A DNA stretch of 32,935 bases from an uncultured Eubacteriales bacterium. Lineage in GTDB: Bacteria; Bacillota; Clostridia; Oscillospirales; Oscillospiraceae. Positions 7,822 through 15,178 of this stretch are shown piece by piece. Both the position numbers and the translations under genes were made by a program. Numbering within the stretch: the first letter of the stretch is position 1; each line of letters begins with the position of its first letter. The notes under the pieces are model-generated. The model made no database searches and was not told the origin of the DNA. It was given only the letters and a program-made list of their open reading frames with translations. The stretch lies in contig CABSBF010000020.1 of assembly GCA_902475855.1 (NCBI GenBank), positions 1-32,935 on the forward strand, given 5' to 3'.

Positions 7822-8475
7822 ATGAAAAACTTCAAAGCATTCGGTCTTATTCTTGTCGTGCTGGCGCTGCTTCTGAGCCTGAGCGCCTGCGGCAAGGATG
7901 ATAACAAAGCCCTGGTCGGCACATGGAAAGCAGACCTCGACGCAACCCAGATCATCGACGAGCAGTTGTCGAGCCTTGGCATGGAGGATCTCGCGTTGGA
8001 AAGCCGCTGCGTCGTCACGCTTCTGCTGGAATTTGACGCGGAGCAGCATTACACCGTCCGCGCAGATACCGCGGCGACCATGGCTTCGGTTTCGGCCTAT
8101 ATGGAGGAGCTGATCCCCGCCGTGACAGAACAGATGTACAAAACCGCAGAGGCCAGCGGCCTTGACCGCAGCACCTTTGATTCCGCCTTTGAAGAGCGCT
8201 ACAACTGCACGCCGGAGGAATATCTGCTCCAGCAGTTCGACGCGCAGGATCTCGCCTCCACGCTGACCGCCAGCACCACCGAGGGCAAGTACCGCGCGGT
8301 AAAGGGCAAGCTCTACACCGTTGAGGAGGATCATGACTCCTTTGACGAAGAAGAGTACGACCTCTACACGCTCGACGGCGACACGCTCACCTTTACCACC
8401 ATTGACAGCTCCTTCAGCGGCCTGGACGAGGATATGGTGAAGAGCCTTCTTCCCATCGTGTTCACGCGCCAGTAA
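7822..8475 (+). CDS. Predicted lipoprotein of unknown function
   Basis: A 217-residue lipoprotein. The signal peptide (MKNFKAFGLILVVLALLL) ends in the lipobox LSAC, so the mature protein would be lipid-anchored through Cys. It is followed by a LVGTWKADL segment, like the start of lipocalin-like or DUF5640-type beta-barrel lipoproteins that begin with a GTW motif, and the second half has short beta-like stretches ending in DGDTLTFTT. Function is not recognised. ATG at 7822 is chosen for the signal peptide and the AGAAAGGA site upstream; an earlier in-frame start at 7753 would destroy the signal peptide. It probably has its own promoter and is transcribed to the stem-loop at 8575. Confidence 0.75.
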   Translation: MKNFKAFGLILVVLALLLSLSACGKDDNKALVGTWKADLDATQIIDEQLSSLGMEDLALESRCVVTLLLEFDAEQHYTVRADTAATMASVSAYMEELIPAVTEQMYKTAEASGLDRSTFDSAFEERYNCTPEEYLLQQFDAQDLASTLTASTTEGKYRAVKGKLYTVEEDHDSFDEEEYDLYTLDGDTLTFTTIDSSFSGLDEDMVKSLLPIVFTRQ

Positions 8476-8574
8476 GAACCCCGTGCAGAGCCTCTGCACA
8501 GCAGGGCTGTGTCCGGCCGGTTTTCCTGCCGCGCCCTGCAAGCCGCAGATTCGCACTGATATGTTTTTGACATT

Positions 8575-8606
8575 GCAAATGCCCGGGTAAAAACCCGGGC
8601 ATTTGC
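8575..8606. terminator. Stem-loop between convergent genes
   Basis: A perfect 14-bp stem (8575-8588 with 8593-8606) and an AAAA loop lie between the lipoprotein gene (plus, ends 8475) and spoIIP (minus, ends 8648). The 3' T-tract is poor on both sides, but the stem is long and strong. It probably serves as a shared terminator for both directions. Confidence 0.6.
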
Positions 8607-8647
8607 GTTATTGATCGCAGCGCACGCACAGCGGCCGGGGCCGTTCC

Positions 8648-9679
8648 CTACGGGTGCTCCGCTGCGGTTTCTCCTTCGATCAGATCTGCCAGCAGATTGC
8701 CGAAGCGCTCGGCCGCCCGTTCGGCCTCCCTGCGCGTATTGCCCGCCGTTCCGACCTCCAGAAGCATTGAGCAGGGCGTCAGATGCTCATTGTACCGCTG
8801 CGACCGCAGGGAAAGCTGCCGGAACCAGCCGGGGTCGCGCTTTTCCGCCAGCGCCTGAATCTTCAGCGCGCAGGAGAGGTTATCCCGCCAGTTCGGATGG
8901 TACATTCCGGACACATCCGTCCCCATGACCAGCAGCAGCCGCGCGCAGGCCTCGCCGTCGAGCTCCGCCGTCATGGCAAGCTGCCCGCCCTGCGCATCCT
9001 CGATTGCGTCGCGGTGCAGGTCGATCACCATCTGAATGGAAGGGTATTTTTCCAGATAGCCCGCTATCACCTCCGCCGTGCGCGGATAGGAATCGCTGTA
9101 GCTCTCCAGATCGTTCAGGGTGTCGTCGTTGATTGCCGCGATGCCGCGGGCCGTGAGCGTATCGGCCAGAACCTGTCCCACCTGCACGACGCTGTGCGCG
9201 GTGTCCGCCGTGTGATATTCCCCCGCCGGAGCATAGTCGTCCTCCGCCGTGGGGGTGTAGGCCTCGGTCGCATGGGTATGGACGATCAGCACGAGCGGCC
9301 CGTCCGCGCTCGCGTCAAAGCGCAGCGGCTGCGTGATCAGCTCCCCGGCGTCGAATTCCGCCTCCGGCGCGTTGCGGATGTCCACAAGGTCCGCATCCTC
9401 CGCGGTGAAGACGATCTGCCGCGTCCGGCGCGGCGGTGTGTAGCGCAGAAGGGGGTAGTGTTTCTCCGCCGGGGCTGCCGGCTCTTCCGGTTCGGCTATG
9501 CCCGTGCCGAAGCGCAGCAGCGTTTTTTGCAGTGCTTCTCTGCTGAACAGACGGCCTGCCGAATCGCGCAGCCCGCTGCGCACCGACGGCTCCGCCGCCA
9601 GCCGCACGACCGCTGCGAACAGCAGCAGCGCAAGGCACATCCAGCGCACGGTCAGATGAAATCTCTCCTTTGTATGCAT
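8648..9679 (-). CDS. spoIIP: Stage II sporulation protein P
   Basis: A 343-residue SpoIIP, the N-acetylmuramoyl-L-alanine amidase/endopeptidase that works with SpoIID and SpoIIM to thin septal peptidoglycan during engulfment of the forespore. A single N-terminal TM segment (about 13-28) anchors it to the membrane. The catalytic domain carries the zinc motifs HTHATEAY (134-141) and DLHRDA (220-225), and the late LEVGTAGNT motif with the conserved Glu. ATG at 9679 is chosen because GGAG lies 8 nt upstream; a GTG at 9694 overlaps that site. It is usually next to gpr or other sporulation genes; here it stands alone on the minus strand, divergent from bofA. No convincing sigma-E promoter was found by eye. 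Confidence 0.92.
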   Translation of the reverse strand: MHTKERFHLTVRWMCLALLLFAAVVRLAAEPSVRSGLRDSAGRLFSREALQKTLLRFGTGIAEPEEPAAPAEKHYPLLRYTPPRRTRQIVFTAEDADLVDIRNAPEAEFDAGELITQPLRFDASADGPLVLIVHTHATEAYTPTAEDDYAPAGEYHTADTAHSVVQVGQVLADTLTARGIAAINDDTLNDLESYSDSYPRTAEVIAGYLEKYPSIQMVIDLHRDAIEDAQGGQLAMTAELDGEACARLLLVMGTDVSGMYHPNWRDNLSCALKIQALAEKRDPGWFRQLSLRSQRYNEHLTPCSMLLEVGTAGNTRREAERAAERFGNLLADLIEGETAAEHP

Positions 9680-9810
9680 GGTATCAACTCCCACTGTAGC
9701 CTATGCCGCGGCGCGGCGCGAAAGACCGCCCGCCGCACAGAGAAAGTTTCGCCTGATTTCCCGCTGGATATACCACGCAAATCATCCTTGTATTTTTCCC
9801 TCAAACAGGG

Positions 9811-9855
9811 TAAAATAGAATAAAATGCCCCCGTGCGGCGTTTCCGCACAGAGGC
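9811..9855 (-). terminator. Rho-independent terminator of the RNA candidate
   Basis: On the minus strand GCCTCTGTGCGG pairs with CCGCACGGGGGC (12 bp, two G-U pairs) around a 5-nt loop. A T-rich tail, ATTTTATTCTATTTTA, follows. It points towards spoIIP but ends about 130 nt before its start, so it separates the RNA from spoIIP rather than terminating a coding gene. Confidence 0.65.
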
Positions 9856-9995
9856 AGCCTGTGTACCGGGCGGGGTACCCCGCCCGTGCAGGAGCTCGCG
9901 CCGTTCACACTTTGTGCGGCACTTGACACAAAAGCTATGGAGCATCGCTCGATCGGTGTGGCCGTCCTGATCGCATCTGTACACAATGCCGCGCG
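9811..9995 (-). ncRNA. Candidate structured RNA, unknown family
   Basis: Read on the minus strand, TGTGTAC (9979-9985) pairs with GTACACA (9860-9866) as a closing helix. A T-G pair and four more pairs (GGCA with TGCC) can extend it past a 2-nt bulge. Inside are hairpins at 9950-9973 (7 bp, one bulged base), 9900-9920 (8 bp, 2-nt bulge) and 9867-9886 (a perfect 20-bp palindrome), plus a short one at 9940-9950. A 12-bp terminator hairpin ends the unit. Two pairs of that terminator are G-U on the minus strand but would be A-C on the plus strand, which favours minus-strand transcription. The 5' end and promoter are not defined. It is not recognisable to me as tmRNA, SRP RNA or RNase P; a 6S-like or unclassified clostridial RNA is possible. 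Confidence 0.45.
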
Positions 9996-10064
9996 TCCCC
10001 TTCCGTGTCCGGGCTTAGTTTAACCGGTTTTCCGGAAGAAATTCAGTAAACGAGGTGAATTTTC

Positions 10065-10319
10065 ATGAGTCAAATTCTCGGTTTTATCATTTCCGCCGTC
10101 GCCGTGGTGCTGCTGATCCGTCTGCTGACCGCGCCCATCCGCTGGATCTGGAAAATCTGCATCAATACCGCCGCCGGCTGCGTTCTGCTGGCGCTGTCGA
10201 ATCTGCTCGCACCCCTGACAGGGCTTCACATCGACATCACCTTCCTGCATGGCTGCCTGGTAGGTTTCCTTGGTTTGCCAGGTTACGTGCTTGCCGTCCT
10301 GCATCAGATTTTTTTCTGA
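10065..10319 (+). CDS. bofA: BofA-like inhibitor of pro-sigma-K processing
   Basis: An 84-residue membrane protein with two or three hydrophobic segments and the family C-terminal pattern HGCLVGFLGLPGYVLAVLHQIFF. In Bacillus subtilis BofA sits in the outer forespore membrane with SpoIVFA and holds the SpoIVFB protease inactive until the forespore signal arrives. Length and the GFLGLPG motif match the family. GAGGTG lies 8 nt before the ATG. BofA usually sits by recR or near the origin in Firmicutes; recR is not present here. With spoIIP this indicates an intact sporulation programme. Confidence 0.85.
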   Translation: MSQILGFIISAVAVVLLIRLLTAPIRWIWKICINTAAGCVLLALSNLLAPLTGLHIDITFLHGCLVGFLGLPGYVLAVLHQIFF

Positions 10320-10387
10320 TTTATTTACGGAACTTTTTCTGAACTCGTTCGTCAAACCACAAGCATCTAAAATTTTGGAGGTACAAA

Positions 10388-10957
10388 ATGAAAAAAGTAT
10401 TTGCTATGCTGCTGTGTGCAGCGCTTCTGTTCTCTCTGGCCGCCTGCGCAAGCAAGGGCAACGAGCCCGGCAGCAGCACCAACGGCGTCGATCCCCTGAC
10501 TCTCCTTCAGACTGTCTGGAACAGCCACAGTGAAGATGAGAAGTTTGCCGTTTCCGGCGGCGACCTGTCCCCTGAGCACATGAAGGAAGATGAGCCGGGC
10601 GTCTTTTCCATCAGCGACGCTTCCGAGCTTGACCGCGAGCTTGGCTTCCCGGAGGCCGAGGTTTCCAGCATCACGGCTGCCGCTTCCCTCGTCCATATGA
10701 TGAACGCCAACACCTTCACCTGCGGCGCCTTCCAGCTCAAGGACGGCGTGGACGCCGCTGCGCTTGCCAAGAAGGTCGAGCAGAACATCCAGAGCCGCCA
10801 GTGGATGTGCGGTTTCCCGGATAAGGTCGTCATCGCTTCCGCGAGCGGCTGCCTCGTGGTGCTCTTCGGCGCCGAGGATCTGGTCGATACCTTCCGCGAT
10901 AAGCTGTCCGCCGCCTATTCCGACACCACGGTTCTGGCCGACGCTCCCATCGCATAA
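10388..10957 (+). CDS. DUF4358-like lipoprotein
   Basis: A 189-residue lipoprotein with signal peptide and lipobox LAAC (Cys20), then a low-complexity Gly/Ser linker. The remaining domain resembles DUF4358: a short first half with alternating beta-strands, then the block DAAALAKKVEQNIQSRQWMCG and a final VIASASGCLVVLFG strand. Assignment to DUF4358 is by pattern and context, because such lipoproteins commonly accompany MBOAT and DHHW genes in Clostridia. GGAGGT lies about 6 nt before the ATG. Its stop overlaps the MBOAT start by one base (TAATG). Inference: an extracytoplasmic helper of the acyl-transfer module. Confidence 0.7.
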   Translation: MKKVFAMLLCAALLFSLAACASKGNEPGSSTNGVDPLTLLQTVWNSHSEDEKFAVSGGDLSPEHMKEDEPGVFSISDASELDRELGFPEAEVSSITAAASLVHMMNANTFTCGAFQLKDGVDAAALAKKVEQNIQSRQWMCGFPDKVVIASASGCLVVLFGAEDLVDTFRDKLSAAYSDTTVLADAPIA

Positions 10958-12354
10958 TGCTCTTTTCGAGTATTCCTTTTCTGTACGTTTTTCTCCCCGC
11001 GACGCTGCTTATCTATTTTGCGGCGCCGCGGCGGATGAAAAACGCCGTACTGCTGATTTGCAGTCTGGTCTTTTACGGCTGGGGCGAGCCGAAGTATCTG
11101 CTGCTGATGCTCTTTTCCATCGCGCAGGGGTATCTGTTTGGCCTGCTGATCGAAAAATATCGCGGCAAGGCACTTTCACGTGTCTTTCTTTGGCTCAGCG
11201 TTTCGCTGAGTCTTCTTTTACTTGCCTATTTCAAGTATGCGGACTTCTTCCTTGATTCCTTCCGGGCCGTCACGGGGCTTTCCGTCCCGGCGCTGAAGAT
11301 CGCGCTGCCCATCGGCATCAGCTTCTACACCTTCCAGATTCTGAGCTATGTCGTGGACGTCTGGCGCGGCGACGCCCCGGCGCAGAAGAATCCCATTGAT
11401 CTGGCGGCCTATATTGCCATGTTCCCCCAGCTCATCGCCGGGCCCATCGTCCGCTATACGGACGTGGCGGCGCAGCTTCGCTCCCGCACGCACACACGCG
11501 CCGGCGCGGCGGCGGGCGCGCGGCGCTTCGTGCTGGGTCTTTCCAAGAAGATCCTGATCGCCAATGTGCTCGGCCAGCTCGTGCAGCACTTCCAGTCGGC
11601 GCAGAATCCGGACACGCTCTTTCACTGGCTCTACGCCGTGGGCTTCATGCTGCAAATCTATTTTGATTTCTCGGCCTACAGCGACATGGCCATCGGTCTG
11701 GGCGCGATTTTCGGCTTCACCTTCTCGGAGAACTTCAACTATCCCTACTGCTCGGCCAGCATCACGGAATTCTGGCGGCGCTGGCACATCTCCCTCGGCT
11801 CCTGGTTCCGCGACTATGTCTATATCCCGCTGGGCGGCAGCCGCGTGGGAAAATGGAAGCTGCTGCGCAATCTTCTGCTCGTCTGGGCGGCGACCGGCAT
11901 GTGGCACGGCGCGGCCTGGAACTTCCTGCTGTGGGGCCTGTTCTATGCCGTTTTGCTGATCGCGGAAAAGTTCGCGCTCCTGCCGAAGCTGCAAAAGCAC
12001 CCTGCCCTCGGCCGCGTGTATACGCTGCTCTTCGTTCTGCTGGGCTTTGTGCTGTTTGACGCGCCGACGCTTACCGCGGCGGGCTCCCGCATTGCCGGGC
12101 TTTTCGGCGGCGCAGGGGCCGGCGCGGGCGTGCAGAGCCTCTACTATCTCAAGAGCTATGCCGTCGTGCTGCTTCTGGCCGTGCTCGGCGCGACGCCGCT
12201 TCCCAAGCGTCTGCTTGCCGGCCTGCGGAAAAACCGCGTCTGCGCGGTCGCTGCGGATGTGCTGGAGCCCCTCGTGCTGGTCGCGCTGCTGGCGCTCTGC
12301 ACGGCCTACCTGATTGACGGCTCCTTCAATCCCTTCCTGTATTTCCGTTTCTGA
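10957..12354 (+). CDS. MBOAT-family O-acyltransferase (AlgI/DltB type)
   Basis: A 465-residue polytopic membrane O-acyltransferase. The N-terminus FSSIPFLYVFLPATLLIYF is the classic AlgI-like opening. The two conserved catalytic-region motifs are WRRWHISLGSWFRDYVYIPLGG (His277) and TGMWHGAAWNFLLWG (His317, the invariant MBOAT histidine). It is predicted to pass acetyl or another acyl group across the membrane for O-acylation of an exported polymer. In DltB and AlgI systems a membrane-tethered SGNH/AlgX-like partner completes transfer; the next gene encodes one. No dltA/dltC-type carrier or alginate gene is present, so D-alanylation of teichoic acid is less likely than O-acetylation of a polysaccharide. 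The donor and acceptor are unknown. Confidence 0.9.
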   Translation: MLFSSIPFLYVFLPATLLIYFAAPRRMKNAVLLICSLVFYGWGEPKYLLLMLFSIAQGYLFGLLIEKYRGKALSRVFLWLSVSLSLLLLAYFKYADFFLDSFRAVTGLSVPALKIALPIGISFYTFQILSYVVDVWRGDAPAQKNPIDLAAYIAMFPQLIAGPIVRYTDVAAQLRSRTHTRAGAAAGARRFVLGLSKKILIANVLGQLVQHFQSAQNPDTLFHWLYAVGFMLQIYFDFSAYSDMAIGLGAIFGFTFSENFNYPYCSASITEFWRRWHISLGSWFRDYVYIPLGGSRVGKWKLLRNLLLVWAATGMWHGAAWNFLLWGLFYAVLLIAEKFALLPKLQKHPALGRVYTLLFVLLGFVLFDAPTLTAAGSRIAGLFGGAGAGAGVQSLYYLKSYAVVLLLAVLGATPLPKRLLAGLRKNRVCAVAADVLEPLVLVALLALCTAYLIDGSFNPFLYFRF

Positions 12355-12364
12355 GGAGGCCGGT

Positions 12365-13453
12365 ATGAAAGAAAAAATCAAGGAATTTCTGATTCTGATT
12401 CTGACGGCGTCCTTCGTGCTGGGCTTTGCCGTCTGGCGCATCTGCAAGCCGGACGACACAGAGTCCCTCTCCGAGCGCCGCAAGCTGACGCAGGCGCCGG
12501 CACTGACGATGCAGAACGTTCTTTCCGGTCGATTTATGACGGATTTTGAAAGCTACACCCTCGATCAGTTCCCGCTGCGCAGCGAATTCCGCACGGTCAA
12601 GGCGCTCTTTGCCGAGGATATCCTGCGCCAGAGCGATAATAACGGCCTGTACCGGGACGGGGAATATCTTTCCAAGCTGGACTTTCCCCTGAACGTCAGC
12701 TCCGTGGAGAACGCCGCAGCGCGTTTTCAGGCAGTCTATGACGCCTATCTCAGCGGAATGAAGGTCTATCTCGCCGTCGTTCCGGACAAGAACTATTACA
12801 CCTCCGCCGCCTATCCCAAGATGGACTACGCCGCATTAACGGCGCTGCTGGCGGAAAAAATGCCCTATGCCCGCCAGATCGACCTCACCTCCGACCTGAC
12901 GCTCGGGAGCTACTACCGCACCGACCCGCACTGGAAGCAGGAGGCGCTGCTCCCGGCCGCGCGGACGATCCTGGAGGCGATGGGCGGCACGCAGAAGGAC
13001 AGCTACCGCACCGTCCGGCTGGACACGCCGTTTTATGGTTCCTACGCCGGGCAGTCCGCTCTGCCGTGCAGCCCGGACGAGCTGAACTATCTGACGAGCG
13101 AAACGCTGGAGGCCTGCCGGGTCTATGACTACGAAACGGACACCGAAACGGGCGTCTACAATCTGGCCGCGGCGCAGGGGCGCGACGGCTATGAGCTGTT
13201 TCTCTCCGGCTCCAAATCCCTGCTGCGGATAGAAAATCCCAATGCCCGCACGCAGAAGGAGCTTGTCATTTTCCGCGATTCCTACGGCAGCAGCATCGCG
13301 CCGCTGCTCGTGGAGGAATATGCGAAGGTCACGCTGGTCGATATCCGTTACCTTGTGCCCGAGCGCCTGGGACAGTTTCTGACCTTTGCAGAGCAGGACG
13401 TGCTGTTTCTCTATAGCGCATCGGTACTGAACAACAGCAACGCCCTGAAGTAG
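12365..13453 (+). CDS. DHHW/SGNH-like protein, MBOAT partner
   Basis: A 362-residue membrane-tethered protein. One N-terminal TM helix (about 6-24) is followed by an extracytoplasmic domain like the DHHW family and AlgX/AlgJ. The signature appears as YRTDPHWKQEA (Asp187, His189, Trp190) and the nucleophile region as FRDSYGSS (Ser306). This is the expected layout for a hydrolase-fold acyl-transfer protein. GGAGG lies 5 nt before the ATG, and the gene begins 10 nt after the MBOAT stop. Inference: it transfers the acyl group to the polymer outside the cell. A strong terminator follows, so the lipoprotein-MBOAT-DHHW set is a complete operon. Confidence 0.82.
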   Translation: MKEKIKEFLILILTASFVLGFAVWRICKPDDTESLSERRKLTQAPALTMQNVLSGRFMTDFESYTLDQFPLRSEFRTVKALFAEDILRQSDNNGLYRDGEYLSKLDFPLNVSSVENAAARFQAVYDAYLSGMKVYLAVVPDKNYYTSAAYPKMDYAALTALLAEKMPYARQIDLTSDLTLGSYYRTDPHWKQEALLPAARTILEAMGGTQKDSYRTVRLDTPFYGSYAGQSALPCSPDELNYLTSETLEACRVYDYETDTETGVYNLAAAQGRDGYELFLSGSKSLLRIENPNARTQKELVIFRDSYGSSIAPLLVEEYAKVTLVDIRYLVPERLGQFLTFAEQDVLFLYSASVLNNSNALK

Positions 13454-13502
13454 GAAACGGCCTTAAAAAACTCCCCGCATCAAAAAAAAATAGTTCTGTT
13501 CT

Positions 13503-13551
13503 CCCCGGATTGTTTGCACGTTCTGCGGCAATCCGGGGCTTTTCTTTTTAT
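13503..13551 (+). terminator. Terminator of the MBOAT-DHHW operon
   Basis: CCCCGGATTG (13503-13512) pairs perfectly with CAATCCGGGG (13529-13538), followed by CTTTTCTTTTTAT. An A-run at about 13482-13490 lies upstream. It insulates the operon from dnaA. Confidence 0.9.
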
Positions 13552-13566
13552 AATAATGTATAAGCC

Positions 13567-13595
13567 TTGCTTTTTCGGCAGGTTTGTGATAAAAT
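13567..13595 (+). promoter_or_regulatory. dnaA promoter
   Basis: TTGCTT (13567-13572), 17 nt, TAAAAT (13590-13595), about 35 nt before the dnaA start. No DnaA box matching TTATCCACA was seen in this region, so autoregulation is not evident here. Confidence 0.65.
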
Positions 13596-13630
13596 TTTGA
13601 ATGAATAAGTATCATGGAAAGGAGTCGGCC

Positions 13631-14944
13631 ATGTATTCCAACGCCTATGTCTGGTCGCGTATTCTGTCGTATCTGGAGAAACATTCCCCGGCCGTTGCGG
13701 TGTCATCTTATTTTGACGATGCGGAGGTCGTGGAGCTGAGTGAATCGAAGCTGGTCATCTATTCCCCCTCCCCCTTCCGCAAGGATGTCATCCTTAACCG
13801 CTACACCGACCTGATCCGCCAGGCCATGCAGGAGCTGTTCCAGACGGACGTGGAGCTGACCGTGCTGGACGAGGACGAGCTCCCCCAGTACACCATGACC
13901 AAGCGCAAGCGCACCTTCGTGGAGTTCAACTCCCAGTATACCTTCGACACCTTCGTGGTCGGCTCATCGAATAAGCACGCCTTTTCCGCGGCGGAGGCCG
14001 TCGCAGAGGAGCGCACCACGGCGTATAACCCGCTGTTTATCTATGGCCAGTCCGGCCTCGGCAAGACGCACCTGCTTTACGCCATCGCCAACCGCATCCA
14101 GCAGAAGCACCCGGACTACAACATCGTCTACATCAAAGGCGACCAGTTTATCAATGAATTTCTTGAAGCGCTGCGCATCGGCAAGAACTTCGAATTCCGC
14201 GACAAATACCGCAGCGCCGACCTCTTCCTCATCGACGATATCCAGTTCATTGCCGGCAAAAACTCCACGCAGGAGGAATTCTTCCATACCTTCAACGCGC
14301 TGTACGAAAACAAGTGCCAGATCGTCCTGACCTCCGACCGCGTGCCGGGCGATATGGCCCTGCTGGAAGACCGCCTGCGCACCCGCTTTGAATGGGGCCT
14401 GATTGTGGACATTCAGCCGCCCGATTACGAAACGCGCTGGGCCATCACGAAAAACAAGGCCATGTCCCTTGGGCTGGAGATGCCGGACGAGGTCTGCGGC
14501 TACATCGCCGAGAATATCACCAATAACGTCCGCCAGATTGAGGGCACCGTCAATAAGATCAAATGCTATCACGATCTGGACGGCATGAAGATGGACATCG
14601 CCAATGTCTCCCGCGCGATCAAGGATATGTACAAGGGCAAGGCGCAGACCGTGCCGACGCCGGAGCTGATCATCAGCGAGGTCTGCCGTTTCTACTCCAT
14701 TGAGGAGAGTACCCTGCGCAGCACGCAGAAGAATAAGGGCACGGCCGAAGCGCGGCAGATCGCCATGTACCTCATCCGCAAGCTGACGAATCTCTCGCTT
14801 CCGGACATCGCCAAGGAATTCGGCAAGAACCACACCACCGTTCTTTACAGTCTCCGCCGCGTCGAACAGGATCTCGGCAACACCGCAAACGGCCTGCAGG
14901 ATAACATCCGCGATATCACCTCAAACATCAATTCGCGGCTCTGA
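13631..14944 (+). CDS. dnaA: Chromosomal replication initiator DnaA
   Basis: A 437-residue DnaA, the AAA+ ATPase that binds DnaA boxes and melts oriC. Domain I and linker occupy roughly 1-105, the AAA+ domain 105-320, and the DNA-binding domain IV the last about 95 residues. Walker A is GQSGLGKTH (139-147), Walker B LFLIDDIQF (Asp202, Asp203), and the arginine-finger region is RLRTRFEWGL. The domain IV recognition motif is KNHTTVLYSLRRVEQ, close to the canonical D/N-H-T-T-V helix. ATG at 13631 has AAGGAG 6 nt upstream; an in-frame ATG at 13601 lies just after the promoter and would bypass this SD. The gene opens the replication cluster. Confidence 0.97.
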   Translation: MYSNAYVWSRILSYLEKHSPAVAVSSYFDDAEVVELSESKLVIYSPSPFRKDVILNRYTDLIRQAMQELFQTDVELTVLDEDELPQYTMTKRKRTFVEFNSQYTFDTFVVGSSNKHAFSAAEAVAEERTTAYNPLFIYGQSGLGKTHLLYAIANRIQQKHPDYNIVYIKGDQFINEFLEALRIGKNFEFRDKYRSADLFLIDDIQFIAGKNSTQEEFFHTFNALYENKCQIVLTSDRVPGDMALLEDRLRTRFEWGLIVDIQPPDYETRWAITKNKAMSLGLEMPDEVCGYIAENITNNVRQIEGTVNKIKCYHDLDGMKMDIANVSRAIKDMYKGKAQTVPTPELIISEVCRFYSIEESTLRSTQKNKGTAEARQIAMYLIRKLTNLSLPDIAKEFGKNHTTVLYSLRRVEQDLGNTANGLQDNIRDITSNINSRL

Positions 14945-15178
14945 TTCTCTGCACAGATGCCTGTGCAGATGTGCGGTACTTTTCTGTGCAAAACTTTTTG
15001 CGGAATCTTTTGCAAAGAAGCTGTCAATAACTTCCTTGCGTCTGCACAGCCGCCTGTGAATTGCCGTCCCTTGCGGTTCTAAGCGTTTTTCGGGTTTTGC
15101 ACATAACTTTCGACTATTAACACTAATACTGAAAAGAATCCTTCCTATCTTTTAGATAGAGAGAAAGCGAGGAACGAT
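14945..15178. other. Candidate oriC in the dnaA-dnaN spacer
   Basis: This 234-bp spacer has no gene. It carries five TGCACA cores, three forward (14950, 15043, 15098) and two reverse (14962, 14985). Two of them are full matches to the relaxed DnaA box TTWTNCACA: TTTTGCACA at 15095-15103, and its complement at 14985-14993. TCTGCACAG (14948) and CTGTGCAGA (14961) form a perfect 9-bp inverted repeat directly after the dnaA stop. An AT-rich stretch (about 15101-15150) follows the last box and could be the unwinding element. The canonical TTATCCACA is absent. The dnaN promoter must lie here but is not clear by eye. Confidence 0.55.

Larger units (their letters stand above)
9680..10064. other. Gene-free spoIIP-bofA intergenic region
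   Basis: This 385-bp divergent intergenic stretch is the longest without a gene. Positions 9680-9810 would carry the spoIIP promoter, though no clear sigma-A or sigma-E site is seen. Positions 9811-9990 hold the structured RNA candidate described separately. Positions 9991-10064 hold the bofA leader and its GAGGTG site. Short open frames on the minus strand here have no start signal or family and are read as accidental translations of the RNA element. Confidence 0.7.

Noticed and set aside
9788..9816. A plus-strand promoter look-alike TTGTAT-17-TAAAAT
   Set aside because: It coincides with the T-rich tail of the minus-strand terminator, and the wobble pairs favour minus-strand transcription. 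It could still be real.
9652..9986. Short minus-strand frames with CVKC-like cysteines in the spoIIP-bofA gap
   Set aside because: They run through the hairpins and terminator of the RNA candidate and into spoIIP, lack an SD, and their content follows the stems.
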